A stretch of DNA of 64,000 bases from Lysinibacillus_B sp031181585 (lineage in GTDB: Bacteria; Bacillota; Bacilli; Bacillales_A; Planococcaceae): NCBI RefSeq assembly GCF_047301505.1, contig NZ_CP154840.1, positions 2,852,001-2,916,000 of the forward strand. The letters are read 5' to 3'. Shown piece after piece: positions 15,365 through 23,423 of the stretch. The notes below the pieces were generated by a model. That model was given only the letters and a program-made list of their open reading frames with translations, was not told the origin of the DNA and searched no databases. Every line of letters starts with the position of its first letter. Position 1 is the first letter of the stretch. A program made the translations under genes and the position numbers.

Positions 15365-16102
15365 CTATTTTACTGCTCTTATAAAAATTCTTTCATTTTC
15401 TTCAGTCGGTGCTTCCGGTAACCAGTCAGCTGTAACATGAACTTCAGAGAAACCAATCTCTTTCAGCCACGCAGCATACTGTTTCGGTGCGAAGGTACGC
15501 TGGAAATGCTCTTCATCGAAACGCTCGTACAAGCCTTCTTCCCCTTCTACATAAAAGCACAGCTGGTGATAGACGGAGTGTTCATACTCTCCCGGCTCCG
15601 TATGCCAAATATATGTAACATGTCCATCATCATACGTAAAGGGGCCATCCATAAAGATTTCATCCATCTTGAATAATGAATGAACATCAAAGAATAACTG
15701 CCCGCCGTCTCTTAATGCTGTATATATACGGCTTAATGTTTCATATACCGCTTTTTCCTCTGTTACATAATTAAGTGAATCAATTGGAATAACTGCTACA
15801 TCAATATTCTCAAAGCCTTCCAGTTCATCCATCGACATAGCAAAGTACGGAATCGATTTACCTGCTTCTTCTGTACGGGCATTAGCAATCATCAGCATAT
15901 CTTCTGATAGGTCGACGCCGCTAACTCTGTAGCCAGCGGTGTCGAACTTCAGTGCAAGATTGCCTGTACCACACCCAATATCAAGCAATGTCGGATACTT
16001 ACCTGCCGGAGCATGCAGCATCACCCACTCTACATACTCGTCATACGGCAAGTCTGTCATCAACTCATCATAAATATATGCAAAACTGAGATAACTACTC
16101 AT
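15365..16102 (-). CDS. yqeM: YqeM, class I SAM-dependent methyltransferase
   Basis: This is a Rossmann-fold methyltransferase of unknown substrate. Motif I is LLDIGCGTGNLALKF near residue 39, with the acidic ribose-binding residue in GVDLSEDML near 61, followed by GGQLFFDVHS. Length, 245 residues, matches YqeM. It overlaps the end of rsfS by 8 bp in the conserved yqeH-nadD-yqeK-rsfS-yqeM run, and comEA follows, separated by a hairpin. In some bacteria the rsfS neighbourhood points to ribosome-related methylation, but nothing here proves that. Confidence 0.88.
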   Translation of the reverse strand: MSSYLSFAYIYDELMTDLPYDEYVEWVMLHAPAGKYPTLLDIGCGTGNLALKFDTAGYRVSGVDLSEDMLMIANARTEEAGKSIPYFAMSMDELEGFENIDVAVIPIDSLNYVTEEKAVYETLSRIYTALRDGGQLFFDVHSLFKMDEIFMDGPFTYDDGHVTYIWHTEPGEYEHSVYHQLCFYVEGEEGLYERFDEEHFQRTFAPKQYAAWLKEIGFSEVHVTADWLPEAPTEENERIFIRAVK

Positions 16103-16442
16103 CTGCAGACACTTCTAGCTGTGGTGCATCTCCCCAAAGGCGCTCTAAATTGTAGAAAGCACGCTCATCTTTATGGAAGATGTGAGCTACTACATCCCCT
16201 AGATCTACTAGAATCCAGCGGGCTGTATCGAAGCCTTCGACGCGTTTCACTTCATGGCCGTTTTCTACTGCCTTTTCTTGAATTTCCCGGGCAATCGCCT
16301 GTACTTGGCGATCTGAATTCCCGTGACAAATGATAAAGTAATCTGCCAACAGAGAAATTCCTTGCATGTTCAGAACAACGATATCCTCTGCGTGTTTATC
16401 ATCTGCTGCTTTATAAGAAAGCTGTAATAAAGTTTCATTCAT
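16095..16442 (-). CDS. rsfS: Ribosomal silencing factor RsfS
   Basis: RsfS binds uL14 on the 50S subunit and prevents joining with 30S when nutrients are scarce. The 115-residue product has the family core DIVVLNMQGISLLADYFII, then VEGFDTARWILVDLGDVVAHIF and FYNLERLWGDAP. It follows yqeK by 3 bp and overlaps yqeM, indicating tight coupling. Confidence 0.96.
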   Translation of the reverse strand: MNETLLQLSYKAADDKHAEDIVVLNMQGISLLADYFIICHGNSDRQVQAIAREIQEKAVENGHEVKRVEGFDTARWILVDLGDVVAHIFHKDERAFYNLERLWGDAPQLEVSADE

Positions 16443-16445
16443 ATA

Positions 16446-17009
16446 TTAAAGTTCCTCTCCTAAATAGTCATTATAGCATTCGATTGATAAAGGGTAGATC
16501 GGAAGCTCTGCCGTTACTAGAAACGAAATGGAATGATGAATACATGCTCTCATGGCCTGCTGTAAATCCCCTTCCGCTGTTTGACGCAAAAGCTCTATTC
16601 CAGGATATTTACGATTCGGCTCAATCATATCTGCAATATATACGATCTGCTCCAAGCGGCTCATTCCAGCACGTCCTGTCGTATGATAACGCATCGCATT
16701 CAGGATATCTTGATCTTTGATTCCCAGCTCATGCTCTGCGCGGTATGCCGCAATTGGTCCATGGAGAATTTCTGAACCCCATGGAAGCAGGCGTACATCA
16801 AGTCCATTTTCACGCACGATTGCCCGCATTGCATCTTCATCTTCATATTTTGCCAAGTCATGAAGAATGGCAGCTATTTCCGCTTTTTTTGTATCTTCTC
16901 CATACTTCTTTGCCAGGAAAATGGCTGTCTCCATTACACCTATCGTATGAATATAACGCTTTTCCGGCATTCGCGGACGAATATACTCAAGCAAAGCTTC
17001 ACGCTCCAT
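16446..17009 (-). CDS. yqeK: YqeK, HD-domain Ap4A hydrolase
   Basis: YqeK-type proteins are symmetrical diadenosine tetraphosphatases that cleave the Ap4A alarmone to ADP. The 187-residue HD domain shows RYIHTIGVMETAIFLAKKYG near residue 18, AILHDLAKY near 47 (the His-Asp metal pair), HGPIAAY near 83 and the later YIADMIEPNR. It overlaps nadD by 11 bp and is followed by rsfS after 3 bp. Coupling to nadD fits the family's link with NAD and nucleotide metabolism. Confidence 0.95.
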   Translation of the reverse strand: MEREALLEYIRPRMPEKRYIHTIGVMETAIFLAKKYGEDTKKAEIAAILHDLAKYEDEDAMRAIVRENGLDVRLLPWGSEILHGPIAAYRAEHELGIKDQDILNAMRYHTTGRAGMSRLEQIVYIADMIEPNRKYPGIELLRQTAEGDLQQAMRACIHHSISFLVTAELPIYPLSIECYNDYLGEEL

Positions 17010-17565
17010 ATAACCCTTCCTTTCGAATAAAAGCCTCCACCGGCTTCGGTAATAAATATCTTACTGTCTTTCCTGCTGCAAATCGTTCTCGTAATAAAGT
17101 GGATGAAAGGTCAATCTCAGGGGCATCTATCATCAAAACCGGATACTCTGTTACTGCTTCACTGCCCGGTCGTCTAATTCCTACAAACGTTACAATTTGT
17201 ATAAGATCCTCAATCCGGTACCACGTATGCAAATGGTCAATGCTATCTCCGCCGATGATGAAGCAAAACTCAACTTCTGATTCTTGCTGGGCCATCGTTT
17301 TCATCGTATCAAAGGTATACGAAAGACCGCCGCGCTCTAATTCAAATGTCTCCAGCGTAAAATGAGGAGCATCTGCAATTGCCAGTTCGACCATTTTCTT
17401 ACGCTGTTCATCAGTGGCACCGCTTGATTCTTTATGCGGGGGAACAGCATTTGGCATAAACCGCACTTCATCAAGACTAAGTGCATCAAATGCTTCACTT
17501 GCCATCATTAAATGTCCGATATGTGGAGGATTGAAGGTCCCTCCCAAAATACCGACCTTCTTCAT
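16999..17565 (-). CDS. nadD: Nicotinate-nucleotide adenylyltransferase
   Basis: NadD transfers AMP from ATP to nicotinate mononucleotide in NAD synthesis. The 188-residue product begins MKKVGILGGTFNPPHIGHL, which carries the GGTFNPPHxGH nucleotide-binding signature. FIIGGDSIDHLHTWYR follows near residue 105, and LSSTLLRERFAAG near 155 is the ISSTxxR motif. The ATG at 17565 is preferred over the GTG at 17571 because AAGGTGA lies about seven bases before it. It sits 11 bp after yhbY. Confidence 0.97.
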   Translation of the reverse strand: MKKVGILGGTFNPPHIGHLMMASEAFDALSLDEVRFMPNAVPPHKESSGATDEQRKKMVELAIADAPHFTLETFELERGGLSYTFDTMKTMAQQESEVEFCFIIGGDSIDHLHTWYRIEDLIQIVTFVGIRRPGSEAVTEYPVLMIDAPEIDLSSTLLRERFAAGKTVRYLLPKPVEAFIRKEGLYGA

Positions 17566-17576
17566 GCTCACTCACC

Positions 17577-17882
17577 TTACTTTTTATCTGCTTTTGGTAG
17601 TACGATTTTCTTGTTATTTCGTGATTCTTTATAAAGAACGACCGTCAACCCAATCAGCTGAACCAATTCTGCACGTGTACCAGCAGCTAATGCTTCTGCT
17701 ACTTCGTGTTTATCGTCTTCACAATTATCCAATATACGTACTTTAATCAATTCACGTGCTTCCAATACGTCACGCAGTTGGCGCAGCATTTGATCGTTTA
17801 CGCCGCCTTTCCCTACTTGGAAAATTGGGTCTAAATGATGTGCCTCAGCACGTAAAAAGCGTTTTTGTTTACCTGTTAACAT
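17577..17882 (-). CDS. yhbY: YhbY/YqeI family RNA-binding protein (CRM domain)
   Basis: This is a single CRM-domain protein linked to assembly of the 50S subunit. The 101-residue product has the signature LTGKQKRFLRAEAHHLDPIF at the N terminus, then VGKGGVNDQMLRQL near residue 23 with the GxxG loop, and a C-terminal basic tail. It lies between aroE and nadD in the usual order, 5 bp after aroE. Confidence 0.95.
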   Translation of the reverse strand: MLTGKQKRFLRAEAHHLDPIFQVGKGGVNDQMLRQLRDVLEARELIKVRILDNCEDDKHEVAEALAAGTRAELVQLIGLTVVLYKESRNNKKIVLPKADKK

Positions 17883-17887
17883 AAAAA

Positions 17888-18718
17888 TTATTTTCCTCCT
17901 AATTGCTCTGTCAGACGAGCAATCATTCCATTTGTATTTGGGTACTCACCAAGCCAGTATTGGTAAGCAATTGCCCCTTGATGAACGAACATACCAAGTC
18001 CATTCACGATTTTCGCACCTTTTTCTTCAGCCGCAAGTAGAAATGGCGTCATTAATGGATTATACACAATATCCGCTGCAATTGCGCCTGCCGGAAACTT
18101 TTCAAGAGAGAATGGAAGGTTAAAATTGCCAGTACTCATGCCAGCAGGTGTCGTCTGAATAAAGATTTTATACATATCTAGTGTGCTTTCTGCTTCTTCA
18201 AGCGATACAGCCTGCCCTTCTCCCATCTCCTGTATAATTGCTTCTGCATTCTCCATTGTACGGTTGGCTATTGTAATAGATGTATACCCTGCCTGTTGAA
18301 GAGCAAAAGCGATACCTCTTGCTGCTCCACCTGCTCCTATTAAAAGCAGCCGCTGCTTTCGATGCTCTGTGCCGATTGCTTCTTCCAGTGACTTCACAAA
18401 ACCAGGACCGTCTGTGTTATACCCTTTCAGCCTGCCATCTTTCAGCCGAACAACTGTATTGACTGCACCCATCTTTCGTGCCAACTCATCTAACTCGTCT
18501 AAAAATGGAATGATCGATTGTTTATGAGGAATCGTTACGTTCCAACCGCTTGCACCAAGCAGTCTCAATGATTGAACCGCCTGCTTCAAGTCCCCCTCCT
18601 TCACATGGAGTGGAATATAGGCTGCATCTACTCCTGTTTCTTCATACCACGCATGATGCATGTTTGGAGATTTGGACTGTGCAATCGGATCTCCAATGAC
18701 CGCAAACCACTTTTTCAT
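17888..18718 (-). CDS. aroE: Shikimate dehydrogenase (NADP+)
   Basis: AroE reduces 3-dehydroshikimate to shikimate in aromatic amino acid synthesis. Substrate-binding residues are visible in IGDPIAQSKSPNMHH near residue 8 and NVTIPHKQ near 59 (catalytic Lys), and NTDGPGFV near 100. The NADP-binding loop is LIGAGGAARGIAFAL near 126, and GLGMFVHQGAIAYQYW is the C-terminal motif. Length, 276 residues, is normal. It sits between yqeH and yhbY as in Bacillus subtilis, with a 126-bp gap after yqeH. Confidence 0.97.
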   Translation of the reverse strand: MKKWFAVIGDPIAQSKSPNMHHAWYEETGVDAAYIPLHVKEGDLKQAVQSLRLLGASGWNVTIPHKQSIIPFLDELDELARKMGAVNTVVRLKDGRLKGYNTDGPGFVKSLEEAIGTEHRKQRLLLIGAGGAARGIAFALQQAGYTSITIANRTMENAEAIIQEMGEGQAVSLEEAESTLDMYKIFIQTTPAGMSTGNFNLPFSLEKFPAGAIAADIVYNPLMTPFLLAAEEKGAKIVNGLGMFVHQGAIAYQYWLGEYPNTNGMIARLTEQLGGK

Positions 18719-18844
18719 CTCAACTCATCCTTTTCAATTGACTATGTGCAACAATTATATTGCTTCTATTCATATGGCTGAAGTATATCCATGACAGAAA
18801 AGGCGTTGTAGAATACTTCTCCAGCCTTATTTCATGTTAAAGCG

Positions 18845-19948
18845 TTAGATCAACGAAGGGCGGATAAACACTTGTACCCCTTTTGGTGCATAAGCGGCTA
18901 CTACAACATTGGGATGCTGTACGGTAACCCAGCCAAGTCCTGAGATTACAACATCTGTTTTTCCTTCTTTGATAGAGAATTCATGTCGAGTTAGCTCCGG
19001 CAGCTTATCAATATGCGCAGCTGTTGGAGGAGCTAAGAGCTCTCCTTTATGCTCAGCATATAAATTGTCCGCCTTCTCACGCTTCGTACGATGGATTGGC
19101 AGATCATTTGCTACATGCACTGTAAATGCGGAGCGCTCTCCTTTAATGAAATCAAATCGTGCTAAGGCGCCAATAAACAATGTCTGCCCTTCATTTTGCT
19201 GGTATACTTTTGGCTTAATTTCTTTTTTCGGCATAATATATTTTAACTCAGTTGCGTCTAAATAATGTGCCATTTGGTGATGATTGATAATTCCCGGTGT
19301 ATCATATAGCGCAGATCCATCATCAAGCGGTATTTCAATCATATCAAGCGTTGTTCCCGGGAAATGAGAGGTTGTAATAACTTCTCCTTCACCTGTCGCC
19401 TGTTTGATGATGCGATTGATGAACGTAGACTTTCCAACATTTGTACAGCCGACGACAAATACATCCTGACCTTTACGGTATTGTTCAATTGCATCCGTTA
19501 CCTCAGCCATCCCTTTTCCTTTATGAGCCGATACAAGCATCACATCGATCGGATTCAGCCCAAGCGCCTTCGCTTCACGCTTAAGCCAATTGACTACCTT
19601 GTTTGCCTTTACTGATTTAGGGAGCAAGTCGGCTTTATTGGCAACAAGCAATACCGGATTTTTGCCAACAAATCGGTGTAAGCCAGGCAGCCAGCTTCCA
19701 TTAAAGTCAAATATGTCTACGATTTTTACGATAAGTCCTTTTTGCTCTCCAAGGCCGTTTAATATACGTAAAAAATCGTCATCCGTTAAGCTTACCGGCT
19801 GGATTTCATTGTAGTTTTTCAGGCGGAAGCAGCGCTGGCAAATAATCGTCTCTTTTTCGAGAGAAGAAGGCGGTGCATATCCTAATCCATTTTTATCTTC
19901 TGTCTGAATTACTGCTCCACAGCCAATACAGTTTGGCATTTCATTCAT
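18845..19948 (-). CDS. yqeH: YqeH, circularly permuted ribosome-assembly GTPase
   Basis: YqeH is needed for 30S assembly. An N-terminal zinc finger (CIGCG near residue 6 and CQRCF near 35) leads into a GTPase whose motifs run in permuted order. NKADLLP (G4) is near 106, SAHKGKG (G5) near 140, GCTNVGKST (G1) near 167 and DTPGI (G3) near 212. The C-terminal RNA-binding domain ends VQVFIRPSLI. The ATG at 19948 is selected because GGGAGGA lies nine to ten bases upstream; the frame opens slightly earlier. yqeG ends 2 bp before it. Confidence 0.97.
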   Translation of the reverse strand: MNEMPNCIGCGAVIQTEDKNGLGYAPPSSLEKETIICQRCFRLKNYNEIQPVSLTDDDFLRILNGLGEQKGLIVKIVDIFDFNGSWLPGLHRFVGKNPVLLVANKADLLPKSVKANKVVNWLKREAKALGLNPIDVMLVSAHKGKGMAEVTDAIEQYRKGQDVFVVGCTNVGKSTFINRIIKQATGEGEVITTSHFPGTTLDMIEIPLDDGSALYDTPGIINHHQMAHYLDATELKYIMPKKEIKPKVYQQNEGQTLFIGALARFDFIKGERSAFTVHVANDLPIHRTKREKADNLYAEHKGELLAPPTAAHIDKLPELTRHEFSIKEGKTDVVISGLGWVTVQHPNVVVAAYAPKGVQVFIRPSLI

Positions 19949-19950
19949 TC

Positions 19951-20469
19951 TTATAAATCCTCCCAAGTCTTAATACCTTTTCGTTTTAGTTCATTAAACA
20001 CACGGCGCTCCACAAAACGGTTGAAGCGCGTCACAAAACCATCCGATTGCGCAACCGGACGTACTAAAATTGTATATAGCTTTTGGCGTTTTGCTCCCAT
20101 GACATCTGTCAGCAATTGATCGCCTACCATCGCCACTTCTTCACGTTTCAGTTTTAGACGGACAAGCGCCTGATAAAAACCCTTTCCTAACGGTTTTCGT
20201 GCACGTGAAATATACGGGATGCCTAAAGGCTCCGCAAAACGTTTTACACGCTCTTCATTGTTATTAGAGGCAATAACGATGCGAATACCTGCATCCTGCA
20301 TACGCTTAAACCAAGCAGCAAGCTCTTCTGTTGCATCTGCGCGATCCCATTCAATCAGCGTATTATCCAAATCCGTTATGATTCCACGGAAACCCATTTC
20401 TTTTAGTTTTTCTGGTGTAATATCGAATACAGTCGATACAAATTTATCTGGCAATAAATGATTATACAA
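19951..20469 (-). CDS. yqeG: YqeG, HAD-superfamily phosphatase (subfamily IIIA)
   Basis: This is a HAD-type hydrolase of unknown substrate. GIITDLDNTLIEWDRA near residue 26 carries the catalytic DxDxT motif, VIASNNNEERV near 65 has the second-motif Ser, and MVGDQLLTDVMGAKR near 117 has the acidic pair. The start is a TTG at 20469 preceded by GGGAGA, giving 172 residues, the same length as Bacillus subtilis YqeG. Upstream in-frame codons overlap psd and are not credible. It lies directly before yqeH in the conserved run. Confidence 0.93.
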   Translation of the reverse strand: MYNHLLPDKFVSTVFDITPEKLKEMGFRGIITDLDNTLIEWDRADATEELAAWFKRMQDAGIRIVIASNNNEERVKRFAEPLGIPYISRARKPLGKGFYQALVRLKLKREEVAMVGDQLLTDVMGAKRQKLYTILVRPVAQSDGFVTRFNRFVERRVFNELKRKGIKTWEDL

Positions 20470-20501
20470 ACCTAAATCTCCCTCACGTTCATAATTATTG
20501 A

Positions 20502-21284
20502 TTATAGCATATTTGCAAACGCTTGACCCATCCGAATGGCAGTGCCGGATGCAACATTCTCGCAAAACTCTATAGCATCTTCTTCAAACAGCATCACAAC
20601 TGTCGAACCAAAAGTAAAATAGCCAACTTCCTCTCCCTTTGACCATACCTCCGTCACATTCGTCAACTGAATGGAATTGACAAACATCGCTCCCACTTTA
20701 ATAAAGGCAGTGTGTCGATTTTGCGCATATGCAAGCTCACTAATCATACGATAATTATGGCTGATTGGTTTCTTGCCATACGTCAAGCCAAACTGATTCA
20801 CCGGATAGGATTTTTGACCAAGTACGTACTGGCGGACTACATCCCCATTTACCGGGCTATGGATACGGTGATAATCAGCAGGACTCAAATAAAACACAAT
20901 ATATTTTCCATTTTGGTATCTTGCTGCACGCTCCTCACTGCCGAGCAGATCCATCAGGGAATATGGTTTATCTTTTACCATTAGTGTCATACTATCCCGA
21001 ATATCACCAAATGCCTCAATTTTCGCGTCTACAGGACTGGCAAACACCTTTTCACCTTCTGCAATCGGACGAACACCTTCTTTCAGTGATCGTGTAAAAA
21101 ATTCATGCAAGCTCTTAAAATTCTCTACGCTTTTTGAAACTTCTTCTATATTAATCTCGTATACTTTAGTGTAACTTCGAATAAACTTTTTACTAAGTGC
21201 TGATGTTGTCAGCTTTTTTAGCAGAATTGAGCTTTGTTTTCCATTTGTAAGCTCAATCATGGATTGATAGATTCTTTCTTTCAT
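20502..21284 (-). CDS. psd: Phosphatidylserine decarboxylase proenzyme
   Basis: Psd makes phosphatidylethanolamine from phosphatidylserine at the membrane. The proenzyme cleaves itself at a Gly-Ser bond to form the pyruvoyl cofactor. The cleavage motif is seen as FTFGSTVVMLFEE near residue 226, with an LGST variant (FGST). Upstream, SLHEFFTRSLKEGVRPI, ASPVDAKI and FYLSPADYHRIHSPV are family signatures. The 260-residue length is normal. It is divergent from pssA, which makes its substrate. A repeat-element copy lies immediately upstream. Confidence 0.95.
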   Translation of the reverse strand: MKERIYQSMIELTNGKQSSILLKKLTTSALSKKFIRSYTKVYEINIEEVSKSVENFKSLHEFFTRSLKEGVRPIAEGEKVFASPVDAKIEAFGDIRDSMTLMVKDKPYSLMDLLGSEERAARYQNGKYIVFYLSPADYHRIHSPVNGDVVRQYVLGQKSYPVNQFGLTYGKKPISHNYRMISELAYAQNRHTAFIKVGAMFVNSIQLTNVTEVWSKGEEVGYFTFGSTVVMLFEEDAIEFCENVASGTAIRMGQAFANML

Positions 21285-21306
21285 CGGTATTCCCCCAACT
21301 ATAAAT

Positions 21307-21430
21307 CAATTACGCCTCGGCATAATTGATTCGGCTTTGTGCTTGTACAAAGAAGTGTATTCCGAATCCTGGATATCCGCCAAAGGCTTTCACATATTTT
21401 GGGCGAGCGTCAAAACACCCGCTGAAATGC
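21307..21430. repeat. Intergenic repeat element, copy 2 (upstream of psd)
   Basis: The head palindrome CAATTACGCC-TC-GGCATAATTG (21307-21328) differs by one base from copy 1. It is followed by GATATCCGCCAAAGGC (about 21373) and CCGCTGAAATGC (about 21419), counterparts of blocks in copy 1 at 6803-6950. As in copy 1, the head lies about 20 bases upstream of the start codon of a minus-strand gene. I see nothing else in the rest of the psd-pssA gap. Confidence 0.65.
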
Positions 21431-21622
21431 AGTATAACTCAGTATTTATCTCGCCACCTTTAGAGATGGGAGACTTGTGCTGAAAGAAGGTAAAAGGTTA
21501 TTATAATTGTTTATGAGAACGTTGGAAAGCAATTTTCATATAATTGATGTGAGAACAATCTTTCTTACGTGCCCATTTCAGAGTATAATAAAATAATAGT
21601 AAAGTGCAAAGGAGTGTTTCTA

Positions 21623-22162
21623 ATGTTTCTTCTTCATAAGGTCGACGTAACCTTGAAGAAAATAAAATCGAACGCTGCTAATTTAATTACAATACTAAAC
21701 ATGTCGTTTGGTGGTGCGGCTATTATGGCCACATTGAACGAATTATATAGTTATAGTGTGTTATTTATATTTATTGCGGCATTCCTCGATCGCTACGACG
21801 GCAAGGTGGCGAGGAAATTCAATCAGGAGTCCGAATTGGGAAAACAGCTTGATTCCATGGGAGATATTATTTCATTTGGTGTGGCGCCGGCTTTATTGAT
21901 GTATGAAATCGCATTAAGGGATTTCGGCGGTGCTGGAATGTTTATGGCGATTCTTTATATTTCATGCGGTGCACTTCGACTGGCCCGTTTCAATGTAATG
22001 GATTCAAACGGTTACTTTGTGGGACTGCCCATTACAGCAGCCGGTACACTTCTGACACTTTCATTTTTCTTTTTCAATACTTTATCACCGGTCTTTTATA
22101 TGTTCTTATTCCCTATCTTGGCCGTATTGATGATCAGTACATTTACTTTAAAGAAAATTTAA
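21623..22162 (+). CDS. pssA: CDP-diacylglycerol-serine O-phosphatidyltransferase
   Basis: PssA makes phosphatidylserine from CDP-diacylglycerol and serine at the membrane. The CDP-alcohol phosphatidyltransferase signature D-G-x2-A-R-x8-G-x3-D-x3-D is seen as DGKVARKFNQ...GKQLDSMGD around residues 56-78. Several membrane helices follow. The ATG at 21623 is chosen over 21569 because AAAGGAG lies about eight bases upstream, giving 179 residues. It is divergent from psd, so the two steps to phosphatidylethanolamine are encoded back to back. Confidence 0.95.
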   Translation: MFLLHKVDVTLKKIKSNAANLITILNMSFGGAAIMATLNELYSYSVLFIFIAAFLDRYDGKVARKFNQESELGKQLDSMGDIISFGVAPALLMYEIALRDFGGAGMFMAILYISCGALRLARFNVMDSNGYFVGLPITAAGTLLTLSFFFFNTLSPVFYMFLFPILAVLMISTFTLKKI

Positions 22163-22165
22163 CTA

Positions 22166-22200
22166 AAAGGTTGCGCAAGGATTTATGCGTAGCCTTTTTT
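22166..22200 (+). terminator. pssA terminator
   Basis: A 12-bp hairpin (arms 22166-22177 and 22186-22197, with two G-U pairs) ends in six T. It starts four bases after the pssA stop and separates it from sigK. Confidence 0.85.
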
Positions 22201-22220
22201 CATTTTCTGCGCTTTTTCGA

Positions 22221-22228
22221 CATATACT
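22221..22228 (+). promoter_or_regulatory. Possible sporulation (sigma-E/sigma-K) -10 for sigK
   Basis: CATATACT, about 24 bp before the sigK start, resembles the -10 of sigma-E and sigma-K promoters. A CATTT sits about 15 bp upstream as a weak -35. This is motif resemblance only. Confidence 0.3.
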
Positions 22229-22251
22229 GCGAAAAAGGAAAGGATGGCTTC

Positions 22252-22944
22252 GTGGGCATCATGGTATCACTTCTTCAGCTATGGCTAGACTTCCCTTCGT
22301 TAGTTGGGTACTTAAAGGGGCAGGCTTTTTCCAAACCATTCACGCGTGAAGAAGAAAAGCAAGTACTTGATCGTTTTTTAGCCGGTGACGAGCAGGCCAG
22401 GCTCGATTTAATCGAACGTAATATGCGGCTTGTTGCACATGTCGTGAAAAAATTTCATCCGCCACACGAGCAGCTCGATGATTATATTTCCATCGGAACA
22501 ATCGGTTTAATGAAGGCTGTGGCAAGTTTTACCCCGAATAAAAAAACACGGCTCGCCACGTATGCAGCGCGCTGTATTGAAAATGAAATTTTGATGCATC
22601 TGAGGGCCCAAAAAAAGGTCCAAAAAGATGTGTCACTATTTGAACCGATCGGTGTGGATAAAGACGGGCAGGCTTTGCAGATACGGGATTTACTTCAATT
22701 TGAAGAGAAACCCACAATTGACCAAATTGAGGAAAGGGAGCGCCACCAGCAGCTGTATCAGTATTTAAAAGTTCTTGATGCACGGGAGTTGGAAATTATC
22801 ACCTTACGCTATGGATTAAATAGTGTAAAACCATTAACACAAAAGGAAATTGCCAAACAATTGGATATATCAAGAAGCTATGTTTCCCGCATTGAAAAAA
22901 GAGCACTTGTAAAGTTGTACCAGCAATTTAAGCATCAAACGTAA
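22252..22944 (+). CDS. sigK: RNA polymerase sporulation sigma factor SigK (pro-sigma-K), uninterrupted
   Basis: Sigma-K directs late mother-cell gene expression. The product carries a hydrophobic pro-sequence (VSLLQLWLDFPSLVGYL) that SpoIVFB removes, then region 2 (RNMRLVAHVVKKF, DYISIGTIGLMKAV, RLATYAARCIENEILMHLR), and region 4 (ELEIITLRYGL, TQKEIAKQLDISRSYVSRIE) with its helix-turn-helix. The GTG at 22252 has GGAAAGGA seven bases upstream; an in-frame ATG at 22261 is the alternative. The gene is whole, unlike Bacillus subtilis, where the skin element splits it, so no excision is needed. It lies 90 bp after pssA. Confidence 0.96.
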   Translation: MGIMVSLLQLWLDFPSLVGYLKGQAFSKPFTREEEKQVLDRFLAGDEQARLDLIERNMRLVAHVVKKFHPPHEQLDDYISIGTIGLMKAVASFTPNKKTRLATYAARCIENEILMHLRAQKKVQKDVSLFEPIGVDKDGQALQIRDLLQFEEKPTIDQIEERERHQQLYQYLKVLDARELEIITLRYGLNSVKPLTQKEIAKQLDISRSYVSRIEKRALVKLYQQFKHQT

Positions 22945-23049
22945 TACTTTTCTTTTTAGATAAAATTGACGTGCAAAATCCATTGAGCTCGTTTGAATTG
23001 GTAATCCCATTTCTGTAACACCTTTAACTTATTATGTATTAGCAATGAA

Positions 23050-23087
23050 AAATGCGCATGAGAAATGAATAGTTTGCATGCGCATTT
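23050..23087. repeat. Inverted repeat downstream of sigK
   Basis: Perfect 11-bp arms AAATGCGCATG/CATGCGCATTT with a 16-base loop, about 105 bp past the sigK stop. It may be a terminator without a T-run. Confidence 0.45.
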
Positions 23088-23152
23088 CAGCCTGTTGGCA
23101 AACATTTTCAAGACAGAGTACAACTTCACTAAAAAATTATCTGAAGAAATGT

Positions 23153-23183
23153 AAAGACAAAGTCAAAAACTGACTTTGTCTTT
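23153..23183. terminator. Hairpin downstream of the 28-residue ORF
   Basis: Perfect 13-bp arms AAAGACAAAGTCA/TGACTTTGTCTTT around a 5-base loop. It lies about 20 bp beyond the stop of the small minus-strand ORF. The T-run is short on both strands. Confidence 0.6.
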
Positions 23184-23202
23184 ACTCTGAAATTCGCATT
23201 TT

Positions 23203-23289
23203 TTATTGCTTATAGTCTGCTACATCGGCTGTTATGAACAGCATTAAAACCGCCGTGATTCCCATTGCAAGTGTCATGAAAAATACCAT
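23203..23289 (-). CDS. Small membrane peptide, 28 residues
   Basis: An ATG at 23289 follows a strong AGGAGGT by six bases. The product is MVFFMTLAMGITAVLMLF, then ITADVADYKQ, one hydrophobic helix with a short polar C-terminal tail. A perfect hairpin lies just past the stop. Strong ribosome site, single-helix composition and a following terminator argue for a real small-protein gene. It lies between sigK and mtnN. I do not recognise a family, and it is not obviously a toxin, having no antisense RNA that I can see. Confidence 0.55.
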   Translation of the reverse strand: MVFFMTLAMGITAVLMLFITADVADYKQ

Positions 23290-23423
23290 ACCTTTACCTC
23301 CTCAGGTTGATTTTCTTTCATCGTACCATGGGAAGAAAAAAATGACTGTGATTTTTTTAACACTTCGAAGCGTCTCATATAGCAAAATTTCAGTAGAATA
23401 GAGACATACTGATCCAGCAGAAA

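Larger units (their letters stand above)
22945..23202. other. Intergenic region after sigK with two hairpins
   Basis: No gene seen. It contains the inverted repeat AAATGCGCATG/CATGCGCATTT (23050-23060, 23077-23087) and the hairpin at 23153-23183. Neither is followed by a good T-run, so which one ends sigK transcription is unclear. Confidence 0.5.

Noticed and set aside
16745..17365. 206-codon plus-strand open frame
   Set aside because: It lies entirely antisense to yqeK and nadD, both of which have full family motifs, and its translation is low-complexity His/Leu/Ser without a ribosome site.
21964..22251. Upstream extension of the sigK frame into pssA
   Set aside because: It overlaps pssA coding sequence and a terminator; the GTG at 22252 has a proper ribosome site and gives a normal pro-sigma-K.
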